The position numbers were made by a program, and so were the translations under genes. The notes beneath the pieces are model-generated. The model was given only the letters and a program-made list of their open reading frames with translations. It did no database searches and was not told where the DNA came from. Shown here piece by piece: positions 46,278 to 54,309 of a stretch of DNA of 64,000 nucleotides. The stretch lies in NCBI GenBank assembly GCA_000380225.1, contig KB904821.1:3732413-3796412 (forward strand). The letters are read 5' to 3'. The DNA is from a filamentous cyanobacterium ESFC-1 (GTDB lineage: Bacteria > Cyanobacteriota > Cyanobacteriia > Cyanobacteriales > Spirulinaceae). Position 1 is the first letter of the stretch. The number at the start of each line of letters is the position of its first letter.

Positions 46278-46787
46278 TTACATTTGTGTCTCGTCTAAAT
46301 ACATTTCTAACTCTTTAGTCCGTTGTTCGGTACGATCGGCAATACAAGAGGAATACATCAGAGGCATAATGCTACCCCCATCATAGCGACGTTGGTAAAA
46401 TTCGCAGTCGGAATTGCGGAAGGAAATCCAAGCTTGTTGCGCGGCAATTAAGCGCTGTTGCTGGGTTTCATTGGTAATTGCTGCGCGTAAATCTTGGTAA
46501 ACTTCATTGAGTTTATCATCGGCTTCTTGTGCAGTTAAAGCCGCACAATAATTCATATCCGCTTGGGTTTGGGGGCTGGTACAGTCTACAGAATCAGGGG
46601 CTTGTGCAACGGTGTTTTCAGTCGTAGAAGTAACGGGTTGTTCGGTAACTTCTGGGGGTTGGGTGACCGGATTTTCTGTCACTTCTGCGGTTGTAGTTTC
46701 AGGGGGAGAAGATGTGGCGGATTGAGAACAACTTAATACTAAAATGGTTAACGCGATCGCGCTAGTTCCGGCTACAATTCTATTCAT
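46278..46787 (-). CDS. LprI/DUF1311-family lipoprotein
   Basis: 169 residues. Lipoprotein signal with lipobox VLSC (Cys20), then a Thr/Glu/Pro-rich linker (about 25-65). The LprI-type domain (about 66-165) is VDCTSPQTQADMNYCAALTA, LNEVYQDLRAAI, LIAAQQAWISFRNSDCEF and YSSCIADRTEQRTKEL, with the four conserved cysteines. The family was named for lysozyme inhibition in mycobacteria; here the role is inferred only as extracytoplasmic. It follows the phytyltransferase on the same strand. Confidence 0.88.
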   Translation of the reverse strand: MNRIVAGTSAIALTILVLSCSQSATSSPPETTTAEVTENPVTQPPEVTEQPVTSTTENTVAQAPDSVDCTSPQTQADMNYCAALTAQEADDKLNEVYQDLRAAITNETQQQRLIAAQQAWISFRNSDCEFYQRRYDGGSIMPLMYSSCIADRTEQRTKELEMYLDETQM

Positions 46788-46808
46788 AATTCAATCATCC
46801 TCGAAAAA

Positions 46809-47747
46809 TCAGGCTAATAAACTAATCACCGGAAAAACCAGATATTCCAGAAAAAACAGTTTCCAGATGAATTGATAGAAACTGGCAATTTCTGTTTTAA
46901 CTTCTAAATCGACGTTTTGCGATCGCCACCACAATAACCCCAATAATACCAAATGACTCGCAACCATCAACACCGGATTAACCCCTGGTAATCCTCCCAA
47001 TCCAGCGACAATCATCCCCAGATAGCACAGGGTAATAATGGCTCTAGCAATTTGAAAAATCGTCGATTTGCCCAGTAAAATTGTAAAAGTTGTAATGTTA
47101 TATTGGCGATCGCCGTCAATATCGGGAACATCCTTAAAAATCGCGATCGCAACTGTAAACACAACCACAAAAGCAGTCAACGCCCAAACTGGCGCATTTA
47201 TCCGCATTTCGCCGCCAAACTGAGCGCTAAAGTGCAGAAACAAGCCCAGATTGACAACAACGCCTCGCACCGTGAAAATACACAACGCCGCTAGGAAAGG
47301 AAAGCGTTTCAAGCGAATCGGAGGCAGGGAATAAGCCGTCCCAATCACCAAGCTAACCGCAACCATCAGCAGCAACCAACTCCCCAACCCTCCCGCAATT
47401 CCCAACGCCAAAACTCCGGTAACGCCGACAATCCAGCGACCTTGGGACAAAGTAAACTCTTTCGCAGCCAGGGGTAAATCGGGCTTGTTTACCGTATCGA
47501 TGGCAATATCTTCGAGTTGATTTAGCCCCACAATGTAAACATTACCGCACAAACAAGCGATCCAAGCCCCCAGAAAATGACCGAGACTCACTAAATTAAC
47601 AGGATAACCCGTCGCCGCGATCGCGAGTAAAAACAGCGCCAACACGCTTAAACTCGTCCCGATGATCGTATGGGGTCGCGAGAATTTCCACAAGCTATAC
47701 AGCCAAGAAACAGGCGTTTGAGAGGGAATTGGAGAAGTTTTAGTCAT
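46809..47747 (-). CDS. Homogentisate phytyltransferase (UbiA-type prenyltransferase)
   Basis: 312 residues, eight or nine membrane helices. The two Asp-rich motifs of the UbiA superfamily are NQLEDIAIDTVNKPDLPLAA (about 77-96) and KDVPDIDGDRQYNI (about 205-218). The flanking FSRPHTIIGTSLSV and SLPPIRLKRFPFLAA are typical of homogentisate phytyltransferases (the Synechocystis Slr1736 type). It condenses homogentisate with phytyl diphosphate in tocopherol synthesis at the membrane. Confidence 0.9.
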   Translation of the reverse strand: MTKTSPIPSQTPVSWLYSLWKFSRPHTIIGTSLSVLALFLLAIAATGYPVNLVSLGHFLGAWIACLCGNVYIVGLNQLEDIAIDTVNKPDLPLAAKEFTLSQGRWIVGVTGVLALGIAGGLGSWLLLMVAVSLVIGTAYSLPPIRLKRFPFLAALCIFTVRGVVVNLGLFLHFSAQFGGEMRINAPVWALTAFVVVFTVAIAIFKDVPDIDGDRQYNITTFTILLGKSTIFQIARAIITLCYLGMIVAGLGGLPGVNPVLMVASHLVLLGLLWWRSQNVDLEVKTEIASFYQFIWKLFFLEYLVFPVISLLA

Positions 47748-47831
47748 AGATTCGTGAATTTCGATGTTTCCTAGCTACTAGGGTACTGAGGATTTGTTAT
47801 TTGTTAAGAATTAATTTGGCTGAATTTTTCC

Positions 47832-48995
47832 CTAAAAGAAATCTGGCATATTGGGGCAATTGGCGCTAAATAAAGTATTAGCCAACAGAATCGCGTCGGC
47901 TGTCCCCTCTATCAAGCCCGTAGCAGCCAACTGTTGCGCCGAATATAAACCCGCGTATAATGCCGCCATACCTCTAGAATGGAAGCAGAGGTCAGCGCGA
48001 TCGCTCTTTTCAACCGTTACCCTTTTCTGAGATACCTGTAACACCCATTTTCCTGAATTTTGAGGAATCACATCATCCTGCACTTCAAAATATAATTCCC
48101 CTTCTATCCCGTCAGAATAGCCCCGCAATATCAAAGCTTGGGGGACATTCACCACCCGCAAAAACCAAGTATTACTTTCGCGAATTTGTGCCGTTTGTTC
48201 GGGAAGACACAGCAAACGCGGCTCGATTGTGCCACTATACCAACGACAATAATCCACTTGCGAGCGATGGTCGGAAATTAGCGTCCAGAGGGTTTGTAAA
48301 GCCCCAGGAGTCAAAGCCACCCAATCGCGAATTTGCAGGGTTAATCCTGCCTCAGAACGGTCTTGCTGATAGATAATATAACCAACGGCGCGATCGCCCT
48401 CTCGCACTTCATAAGCATAAAACGGGTCTTCTTCGTGGAGTATTCTCGCCCAAAGAAACAAATGACGGTCGAGATAGCCATCGTAACGGGGGGCAAATTG
48501 CTGGTAAATCTCGTTTAACTTAAAAATATCTGGCTTTTCGAGATGATATACCGAACAGACGCGATCGCGCAACGCCAAATCCGCCAAAGGAATTTGCCAC
48601 AAACACCGCACCCCCGCTTGTTCGTAACCCACAGCCCGATACAAGCGCTGCGTCGCTGGATACAGTGTAGAAAGCGGCACATTTTTGGCGTATAATTCCT
48701 GTAAAGTTCCCTGTAGTAATGCCCTCGCTGCACCTTGACCGCGACATTCCGGCGCAATCCCCACCGCCGCAATTCCCCCTGTGGGAATCCCCTTACCGCC
48801 AAAATATTGCGCCATCTCATAAATCGCCAAACCGCCTAAAATGCCTTGGTTTGAGCGCACCACCCGAAAATTCTCTATCCCAATTCCTTCTTGATAAGCT
48901 GGTACTTTTTCCCGCGCAAAGTTGAAACACTGACAGAGAATATCACCCAAGCGTTGGGAGTCGTTTTCAGATTGTAGGGGTGTCACTTCAAACAT
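47832..48995 (-). CDS. Eis-like GNAT acetyltransferase with SCP2-type C-terminus
   Basis: 387 residues from the ATG at 48995 (MFEVTPLQSENDS); the longer frame to 49106 is unsupported. An N-terminal GNAT domain (about 1-150, with GIAAVGIAPECRGQGAARAL as the acetyl-CoA loop), a second GNAT-like domain, and a C-terminal SCP2-like domain (about 290-380) follow the Eis architecture. Eis enzymes acetylate several amines of one substrate; the substrate here is unknown. Confidence 0.88.
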   Translation of the reverse strand: MFEVTPLQSENDSQRLGDILCQCFNFAREKVPAYQEGIGIENFRVVRSNQGILGGLAIYEMAQYFGGKGIPTGGIAAVGIAPECRGQGAARALLQGTLQELYAKNVPLSTLYPATQRLYRAVGYEQAGVRCLWQIPLADLALRDRVCSVYHLEKPDIFKLNEIYQQFAPRYDGYLDRHLFLWARILHEEDPFYAYEVREGDRAVGYIIYQQDRSEAGLTLQIRDWVALTPGALQTLWTLISDHRSQVDYCRWYSGTIEPRLLCLPEQTAQIRESNTWFLRVVNVPQALILRGYSDGIEGELYFEVQDDVIPQNSGKWVLQVSQKRVTVEKSDRADLCFHSRGMAALYAGLYSAQQLAATGLIEGTADAILLANTLFSANCPNMPDFF

Positions 48996-49229
48996 GGATT
49001 TTGCGCCGATGGGTAGGTGTGGATTTGGGATGATGTTGAATGAGAGGATGTAATACTGATGATATCTAGGTTTGAGGGCGATCGCATTTCCCAACCAGGG
49101 GCGCACCTTATTTCATGCGGGTTTCAGCGATTTTGGGGCTTGACAGCCAGGGCGTTTTCGATCCATAATGGGGCATGGGCGCAACCGAACCTTGAAAACT
49201 ACATACTGTCCAGGTTTCAAAGGCCTACG
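48996..49229 (+). promoter_or_regulatory. CRISPR leader region
   Basis: The non-coding DNA upstream of the first repeat should contain the array promoter and adaptation signals. The orientation is set by the ATTGAAAC ends of the repeats and by the degenerate repeat at the far end. I see no unambiguous promoter, and the region is not strikingly AT-rich. Confidence 0.55.
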
Positions 49230-50205
49230 GTTGCAACTCAAACTAATCCCTATTAGGGATTGAAACTGATGATCTAAGATGTAGAACTTTCTGATTTGGG
49301 CAGTTGCAACTCAAACTAATCCCTATTAGGGATTGAAACCAACCACTTCTTCGCAACTTTAGCCTGGCTCAACGGTTGCAACTCAAACTAATCCCTATTA
49401 GGGATTGAAACTTTGTGTATAATGTAAGCCAGGTAGACAGTGGGTGTTGCAACTCAAACTAATCCCTATTAGGGATTGAAACCCATTTAGCTCCTGTTTT
49501 TGTGATTGAAGATAATAGTTGCAACTCAAACTAATCCCTATTAGGGATTGAAACGATTTTGACAATTAGAACGCATTTTTAACGACCCCCTGTTGCAACT
49601 CAAACTAATCCCTATTAGGGATTGAAACTTAATCGTTTTTGTTCCGGCTCTGGCTGGTATGGTTGCAACTCAAACTAATCCCTATTAGGGATTGAAACCC
49701 CCGTATGGCGGCAGCCCTTACACGATTTTTGTTGCAACTCAAACTAATCCCTATTAGGGATTGAAACTTTCAACAGGTTGTTCAAAAACGGTCGCTGTGT
49801 ATGTTGCAACTCAAACTAATCCCTATTAGGGATTGAAACCTCGTATTAGTAAGGCTTATGACGTACCTACCGAGCGGTTGCAACTCAAACTAATCCCTAT
49901 TAGGGATTGAAACAAACCCCGGAAAGCAGACCATAGCCCACATCTTCTAATGGTTGCAACTCAAACTAATCCCTATTAGGGATTGAAACTCAGTGGTGGG
50001 GGAGTAGAATGGTCGCATTCCGCCGTTGCAACTCAAACTAATCCCTATTAGGGATTGAAACGGGGATTTCGAGCGATTCGGTGGTGATTTCGGCTGATGT
50101 TGCAACTCAAACTAATCCCTATTAGGGATTGAAACCACCTGGGGCGCTGGCTTGAAGGTGGCCAAGCGGTTGCAACTCAAACTAATCCCTATTAGGGATT
50201 GAAAC
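49230..50205 (+). CRISPR. CRISPR array, 14 identical 37-nt repeats and 13 spacers
   Basis: The repeat begins GTTGCAACTCAAAC and ends with the palindrome AATCCCTATTAGGGATT followed by GAAAC; the stem is AATCCCTA/TAGGGATT. Repeat starts: 49230, 49303, 49375, 49446, 49518, 49592, 49662, 49731, 49803, 49877, 49953, 50025, 50099, 50169. Spacers are 32-39 bases and no two are alike. The ATTGAAAC handle is typical of type I-D and type III arrays processed by Cas6. No interference or adaptation genes are adjacent; cas6 lies at 44462-45556. Confidence 0.99.
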
Positions 50206-50238
50206 ACGATTTCCTGTAAAGAAAATTGCCAGCTATTT

Positions 50239-50275
50239 GTCGCAATTCAAACTATAGTCATTCTAATTAAGCTCC
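50239..50275 (+). repeat. Degenerate terminal CRISPR repeat
   Basis: GTCGCAATTCAAACTA matches the start of the repeat with two mismatches, then diverges. It is spaced 33 bases from the last perfect repeat, i.e. one more spacer. This marks the old, leader-distal end of the array. Confidence 0.8.
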
Positions 50276-50282
50276 ATCCGAT

Positions 50283-50304
50283 AAAAAAAGCCCCCGAAGG
50301 GGCT
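50283..50304 (-). terminator. Minus-strand terminator facing the CRISPR array
   Basis: On the minus strand AGCCCC, a four-base loop and GGGGCT are followed by a T-run. It would stop antisense transcripts coming from the right just before they enter the array. No minus-strand gene precedes it within 1.6 kb. Confidence 0.7.
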
Positions 50305-50498
50305 AATGGTCTTGATGTGAGCAGTGTACTGTCAGATTATTAGGAAGGCATTGGGGCAACTATGCAGGGGGAATAAGGCTAATCGTCCCCTCACCCTGTA
50401 AAGTTTTGTAACGATTCAGCGATCGCCTGCGTAAAAAGCCAGAGGTTTTACCGAGAAGATTGTGAAACCGCATTTTCTCAAATTCAAGACAAAATCGG

Positions 50499-50726
50499 AT
50501 GAGCAAACCTCTAATTCGTGACGTTGTACAAAACGCCCTGACCGCAGGCTATTTGACTGTAGAAGCTGAAACCCAACTGCGAAACCTGCTGCAAACCACA
50601 AAATACAGCAGTCCCGATTTGTGGGCGTTTCATCAACTACAAATCGCAGCCATGACCGGAAAAGTAACGCAACAATCGCGAGAAAGCCTCGACCCTTTGA
50701 GTTTAACCGTCTCGCGACCTCTTTAA
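50499..50726 (+). CDS. Small conserved protein, unknown
   Basis: 75 residues, soluble. MSKPLIRDVVQNALTAGYLT, then QLRNLLQTTKYSSPDLWAFH and QLQIAAMTGKV. Helical, with a conserved-looking Q-L-R-x-L...D-x-x-A-F pattern seen in small cyanobacterial proteins. Not assigned. It is followed after 108 bases by the NfeD-like gene on the same strand. Confidence 0.65.
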   Translation: MSKPLIRDVVQNALTAGYLTVEAETQLRNLLQTTKYSSPDLWAFHQLQIAAMTGKVTQQSRESLDPLSLTVSRPL

Positions 50727-50834
50727 TATTCAGCGAAAGCGATCGCAAAAACCCGTCAATCATCAGAAAAACATCCTACTGAAGTGCAAATAACAAGCAA
50801 ACGTCAAGGCTGACGATAAACGGAGGATACCTCG

Positions 50835-51131
50835 ATGTATATTTTTATGGTGTTGTGGCAAGCCCTAGGGAGTTTACGACAAGTAGAACCTCTTTGGGCG
50901 ACTCAACCCCCTCAATATGGCATCAATTTTGAAGATTTTGATAAAGAAGCCATTGTCGAGGAAATCATTAAACCCGGAAAATGCGGTCGCGTGCGCTATC
51001 GCGGTTCTTGGTGGCAAGCCCGTTGTGTCGATGCCGTGACGATCGCGCCAGGAGAGACGGTTCATGTAGTCTGTCGCCACGCCCTAACCTTGATTGTACG
51101 CCCGATTGAGGCGAATTTTGACAGGGAGTAA
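50835..51131 (+). CDS. NfeD-like OB-fold protein
   Basis: 98 residues. The C-terminal half, KPGKCGRVRYRGSWWQARCV then IAPGETVHVVCRHALTLIV, is the NfeD C-terminal OB fold. There is no membrane segment, so it is a short soluble form. In full-length NfeD this domain associates with stomatin-like proteins; the partner here is unknown. Confidence 0.82.
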   Translation: MYIFMVLWQALGSLRQVEPLWATQPPQYGINFEDFDKEAIVEEIIKPGKCGRVRYRGSWWQARCVDAVTIAPGETVHVVCRHALTLIVRPIEANFDRE

Positions 51132-51297
51132 ATGCGATCGCGATCGCGAAAGAGTGCGATCGCCATCATACTTCAATCCTATCCAAGTCCGGAAAAAAGT
51201 TGCGCGGATTCACGGAGGCAGGGGGCAAGCCATCACGGTACAACCTCAAAAAATCAGGGATTATAGAGATATAGAAAACAAATTACCCCAAAAAACC

Positions 51298-51498
51298 ATG
51301 TTAAACCAACTGCAACTCCTTCCCGGCGCAATCTCTGAACTTCTCGCTTCTGTGGCTGATACAGGTAGAGTCACCTTATTAGACCGCTACGGACTCTTAG
51401 CCGCCACCTTAGACGAAAACTTACCCGAAGAAGAACGCCTTGCCGTCAATCGCTTATTACGGGCGATCGCGCGGGGACGAGTTGAAGTCGCGTTTTAA
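51298..51498 (+). CDS. Small conserved cyanobacterial protein (paralogue of 13184-13381)
   Basis: 66 residues from the ATG at 51298. MLNQLQLLPGAISELLASVA, DRYGLLAATL and NRLLRAIARGRVEV mirror the 65-residue protein at 13184-13381. The open frame reaches back to 51094, but the alignment to the paralogue starts at this Met. Unknown function; it sits downstream of the NfeD-like gene. Confidence 0.8.
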   Translation: MLNQLQLLPGAISELLASVADTGRVTLLDRYGLLAATLDENLPEEERLAVNRLLRAIARGRVEVAF

Positions 51499-51924
51499 AA
51501 GGAATCTGCGTGGAAAACCGCCACAAATCACCTGAGCATCCTATTTTTACCATCTGCAACACTTTTTCAAGAGAAACGCATCTTTACTGCCGCTTCAGCC
51601 GTTTCTCAGCGCTTCAAGCCAATCCTCGCTACATTTCCGGCTTGTCCACAGAATTTGACTACTCCTAAAAATCCACAAAGAAGCCCCTCTACCGTGGGAG
51701 AGGGGTTTGGGGTGAGGGCAAAAAAGCCCAATCATAATTTTTGGTAAAAGATGCCCTCACCAGAAAATTAACTAACTCCACGTTTCGCCCCCTTACGCGA
51801 GGGGTTTGGGGGCGGCGTAACGCCCCCAATGGGGGGTTCAGGGGGGCTAGTCCCCCTGAAGAACTAACAATAAAGACCAGCTAATTTCAAAAAACGAACC
51901 CAAATTTGTTATCCCGAACTGACG
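51499..51924. repeat. Intergenic region with family A core and family E copy 2
   Basis: AGCCCCTCTACCGTGGGAGA...GGGTGAGGGC lies at 51682-51719. Family E runs from GCCCCCTTACGCGAGGGG (51787-51804) to TTATCCCGAACTGACGTTAA (about 51908-51927), matching 30219-30366. The element's end supplies the TAA of tsaD. No gene was seen. Confidence 0.7.
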
Positions 51925-52965
51925 TTAATCATACAGCGCGATCGCGTCCGTCACATCCAACCGGGACTGCACCCCCAAACTCAAAGCAGACACTTGATTT
52001 TGACTGAGGCGATCGCAAGCCGCCGCCGCAATCATCGCCGCATTATCCGTACACCAGCGCAAGGGCGGGAAATAAACCCGAATCCCGTGGGGTTGGGCTG
52101 CGGTTTCGAGGCGCGATCGCAAAGCACTATTGGCCGCGACACCACCCCCCACCACAATCCGATCGAGGTTGTTATCCAACGCACAGGCGATCGCCCGCTT
52201 CGTCAACGCCCTTGCCACAGTGTCCTGAAAACTCGCGGCAACATCCGCCACCGGCAAATCGTCCCCTTCTGCCTTAAGCTTTTGTACCAAGCGTAGCACC
52301 GCCGTTTTCAAGCCACTGAAGCTGCAATCATAAGGATGATACCCACCCCCCGGTAAAGAAATGCGACCTTCGGGCAAAGGAAAAGCCTTGGGATTCCCCT
52401 GCTTGGCAATCTTATCAATCGCCGGGCCCCCCGGATACCCCAAATCCAGCAAGCGTGCCACCTTATCAAACGCTTCCCCTGCCGCATCATCGCGGGTACT
52501 GCCGAGAGTTTCATAATCCCCACTGTGTTTGACTCGAATCAAACTGGTATGACCCCCCGACACCAGCAAACAAATAAACGGCGGTTGTAACTGGGGTTCG
52601 CTGAGGTAACTGGCGTAAATATGGCCTTCTAGATGATGCACCCCCAGAAACGGCTTATCGTACAGCAGCGCCAAAGTCTTCGCCGCCGTCACCCCCACCA
52701 ACAGCGCCCCCACCAACCCCGGCGCACAAGTCGCTGCAATTCCGTCGAGGTCGTCCCAAGTCAGTTGGGCTTCCGTTAGGGCTTGGTCGATGCAGTCATT
52801 AATGATTTCTAAGTGATGGCGAGAAGCCACTTCGGGAACCACTCCCCCATAGGGGCGGTGAATTTCAATTTGGGAAGCAACCACACTGCTCAAAACTTTA
52901 CGATTATTTACAATCGCAACGGCAGTTTCATCACAGCTTGTTTCAATGGCTAAAACAACAGTCAT
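51925..52965 (-). CDS. tsaD: tRNA N6-adenosine threonylcarbamoyltransferase TsaD
   Basis: 346 residues. Family signatures: [15 protein letters not shown] (N-terminus), [29 protein letters not shown] (two His of the iron site, about 110-116), [31 protein letters not shown] and [14 protein letters not shown]. It forms threonylcarbamoyl-adenosine at position 37 of ANN-decoding tRNAs with TsaB/E/C. Divergent from psaF. Its stop codon lies in a repeat end. Confidence 0.98.
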   Translation of the reverse strand: MTVVLAIETSCDETAVAIVNNRKVLSSVVASQIEIHRPYGGVVPEVASRHHLEIINDCIDQALTEAQLTWDDLDGIAATCAPGLVGALLVGVTAAKTLALLYDKPFLGVHHLEGHIYASYLSEPQLQPPFICLLVSGGHTSLIRVKHSGDYETLGSTRDDAAGEAFDKVARLLDLGYPGGPAIDKIAKQGNPKAFPLPEGRISLPGGGYHPYDCSFSGLKTAVLRLVQKLKAEGDDLPVADVAASFQDTVARALTKRAIACALDNNLDRIVVGGGVAANSALRSRLETAAQPHGIRVYFPPLRWCTDNAAMIAAAACDRLSQNQVSALSLGVQSRLDVTDAIALYD

Positions 52966-53120
52966 TTGTCACCTTATTAACGCGAAAAATCATACTTTTA
53001 GTAATTTAATCTTTACTGAAGTCACCAGTCAGAGATAAAATTGCATCGATGTACATTAGATTTACCCGATTTTTTGTACATAAAACTTATTGTTTTGTAA
53101 CAAAAGGAAATTACAATTCT

Positions 53121-53621
53121 ATGCGAAAGCTATTGGCTTTAATCCTGGTCGTTACGCTTTGGTTTAACTTTGCTCCTCCGGCAATGGCCGCTGATGGCGT
53201 AGCGGGACTGACTCCTTGCAGTGAATCTGCGGCTTATCAACAACGGGCGAAAAACTTCCGCAACACCACCGATGACCCTAATTCTGGGCAAAAACGGGCG
53301 GAACGTTACTCAGAAGCCCTTTGCGGCGACGAAGGTCTGCCCCACCTCATCGTCGATGGTCGCTGGTCTCATTTGGGCGATTTCATCATTCCTAGCATTT
53401 TGTTTCTGTACATCGCCGGTTGGATTGGTTGGGTAGGCCGGGCTTACCTCATCGCCATCAGAGATGAAAAAGACACTGAACAAAAAGAAATTGTCATCGA
53501 TGTACCTTTGGCAATCAAGAAAATGCTCGGTGGCTTCGCTTGGCCGTTAGCTGCGATTGGGGAATTAACCTCCGGTCAATTAACGGTTCCCGATAGCGAA
53601 ATTCCAAGTTCCCCTCGTTAG
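53121..53621 (+). CDS. psaF: Photosystem I subunit III PsaF
   Basis: 166 residues from the ATG at 53121 (SD AGGAAA upstream); the frame open to 53049 is not needed. Signal peptide [20 protein letters not shown]...MAA directs the N-terminus to the lumen. Mature features are [36 protein letters not shown] and the membrane helix [20 protein letters not shown]. It binds the photosystem I core and, in other organisms, the lumenal donor. psaJ follows. Confidence 0.98.
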   Translation: MRKLLALILVVTLWFNFAPPAMAADGVAGLTPCSESAAYQQRAKNFRNTTDDPNSGQKRAERYSEALCGDEGLPHLIVDGRWSHLGDFIIPSILFLYIAGWIGWVGRAYLIAIRDEKDTEQKEIVIDVPLAIKKMLGGFAWPLAAIGELTSGQLTVPDSEIPSSPR

Positions 53622-53661
53622 TTTTTGCTGTTTGTTGTTTACTCATTGGGAGAATTAAGTT

Positions 53662-53790
53662 ATGGAAGGGTTTCAAAAATTCCTTTCGACCGCACCTGTT
53701 TTGATTATGGCTTTATTAACTGTAACGGCTGGATTGCTGATCGAATTTAATCGTTTTTTCCCGGATTTGCTGTTCCATCCGTTAGGATAA
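53662..53790 (+). CDS. psaJ: Photosystem I subunit IX PsaJ
   Basis: 42 residues: [19 protein letters not shown], then the single membrane helix [20 protein letters not shown] and the end HPLG. The E-x-N-R-F-F-P-D motif is invariant in PsaJ, which binds beside PsaF at the edge of photosystem I. It starts 40 bases after psaF, so the two form an operon. Confidence 0.97.
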   Translation: MEGFQKFLSTAPVLIMALLTVTAGLLIEFNRFFPDLLFHPLG

Positions 53791-53840
53791 ACTGAGCTAA
53801 TCTCGGAGATTTGTTTAAAAAAAACTGAATCATCGCTTGC

Positions 53841-53894
53841 AACTCGCGATCGCCCCACGGCTAATTTTTGTCGGCGCGATCGCGAGTTCTTCTT
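53841..53894 (+). terminator. Probable psaFJ terminator built from HIP1 sites
   Basis: AACTCGCGATCGC (53841-53853) and GCGATCGCGAGTT (53876-53888) form a perfect 13-bp stem with a 22-base loop, then CTTCTT. The stem contains two HIP1 octamers. T-richness after the stem is modest. Confidence 0.6.
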
Positions 53895-53954
53895 AACCCA
53901 GTCAAAACCCTGGTTTTCTGCAAAAAACCGGGGCTTAACCTTGTTCCTTGCCTC

Positions 53955-54090
53955 TATAGCAACCGCCAAATCGATCAAGATAACATATCTATTCTTAGAA
54001 AATAAGCCCATCTCCCGTGGGAGAGGGGTTTGGGGTGAGGGCGATCCTTGCGAGTCAAAACGTCCTAACTGTTTTGCTTGCCTCTGTAGC
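53955..54090 (+). mobile_element. MITE-like element, family A2
   Basis: It begins TATAGCAACCGCCAAAT, has the core ATCTCCCGTGGGAGAGGGGT then TTGGGGTGAGGGC, and ends GTCCTAACTGTTTTGCTTGC...TAGC. Same plan and length class as 46011-46134. A second bare core copy follows at 54132-54169. Confidence 0.72.
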
Positions 54091-54267
54091 GCTACAGTAA
54101 AGCCTTGGTACACTTCGTTTCACTCAGAATTAGCCCCTCTCCCGTGGGAGAGGGGTTTGGGGTGAGGGCGGATGACAAGCTGAATATCTTAACTCAAAAA
54201 CATACTGCCATACCAAGGGACTTAAAATAAAGCTCCACCTCGATTCAACAAACCCCCTCAAACTAAA

Positions 54268-54290
54268 ACCCCGGTTGCGTCAACCGGGGT
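54268..54290 (-). terminator. Terminator of ppc
   Basis: ACCCCGGTTG, a 3-base loop and CAACCGGGGT form a perfect 10-bp stem, followed on the minus strand by TTTAGTTT. It lies 20 bases after the ppc stop. Confidence 0.85.
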
Positions 54291-54309
54291 AACACAGGTC
54301 AAATAACCA

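Larger units (their letters stand above)
53895..54309. repeat. Intergenic repeats after psaJ
   Basis: A family B-like hairpin (AAAACCCTGGTTTTC...AAAACCGGGG, 53905-53933), a family A2 element (53955-54090), another family A core (54132-54169) and the ppc terminator (54268-54290) fill this region. No gene was seen. Confidence 0.7.

Noticed and set aside
44462-50275. A complete local CRISPR-Cas locus
   Set aside because: Only cas6 was found. The genes between it and the array are a cupin, LprI-like, phytyltransferase and acetyltransferase genes; no cas1, cas2, Cascade or Csm/Cmr genes.
53673-54113. 146-codon minus-strand frame across psaJ and the repeats after it
   Set aside because: It is antisense to psaJ and made largely of repeat sequence; psaJ is certain.
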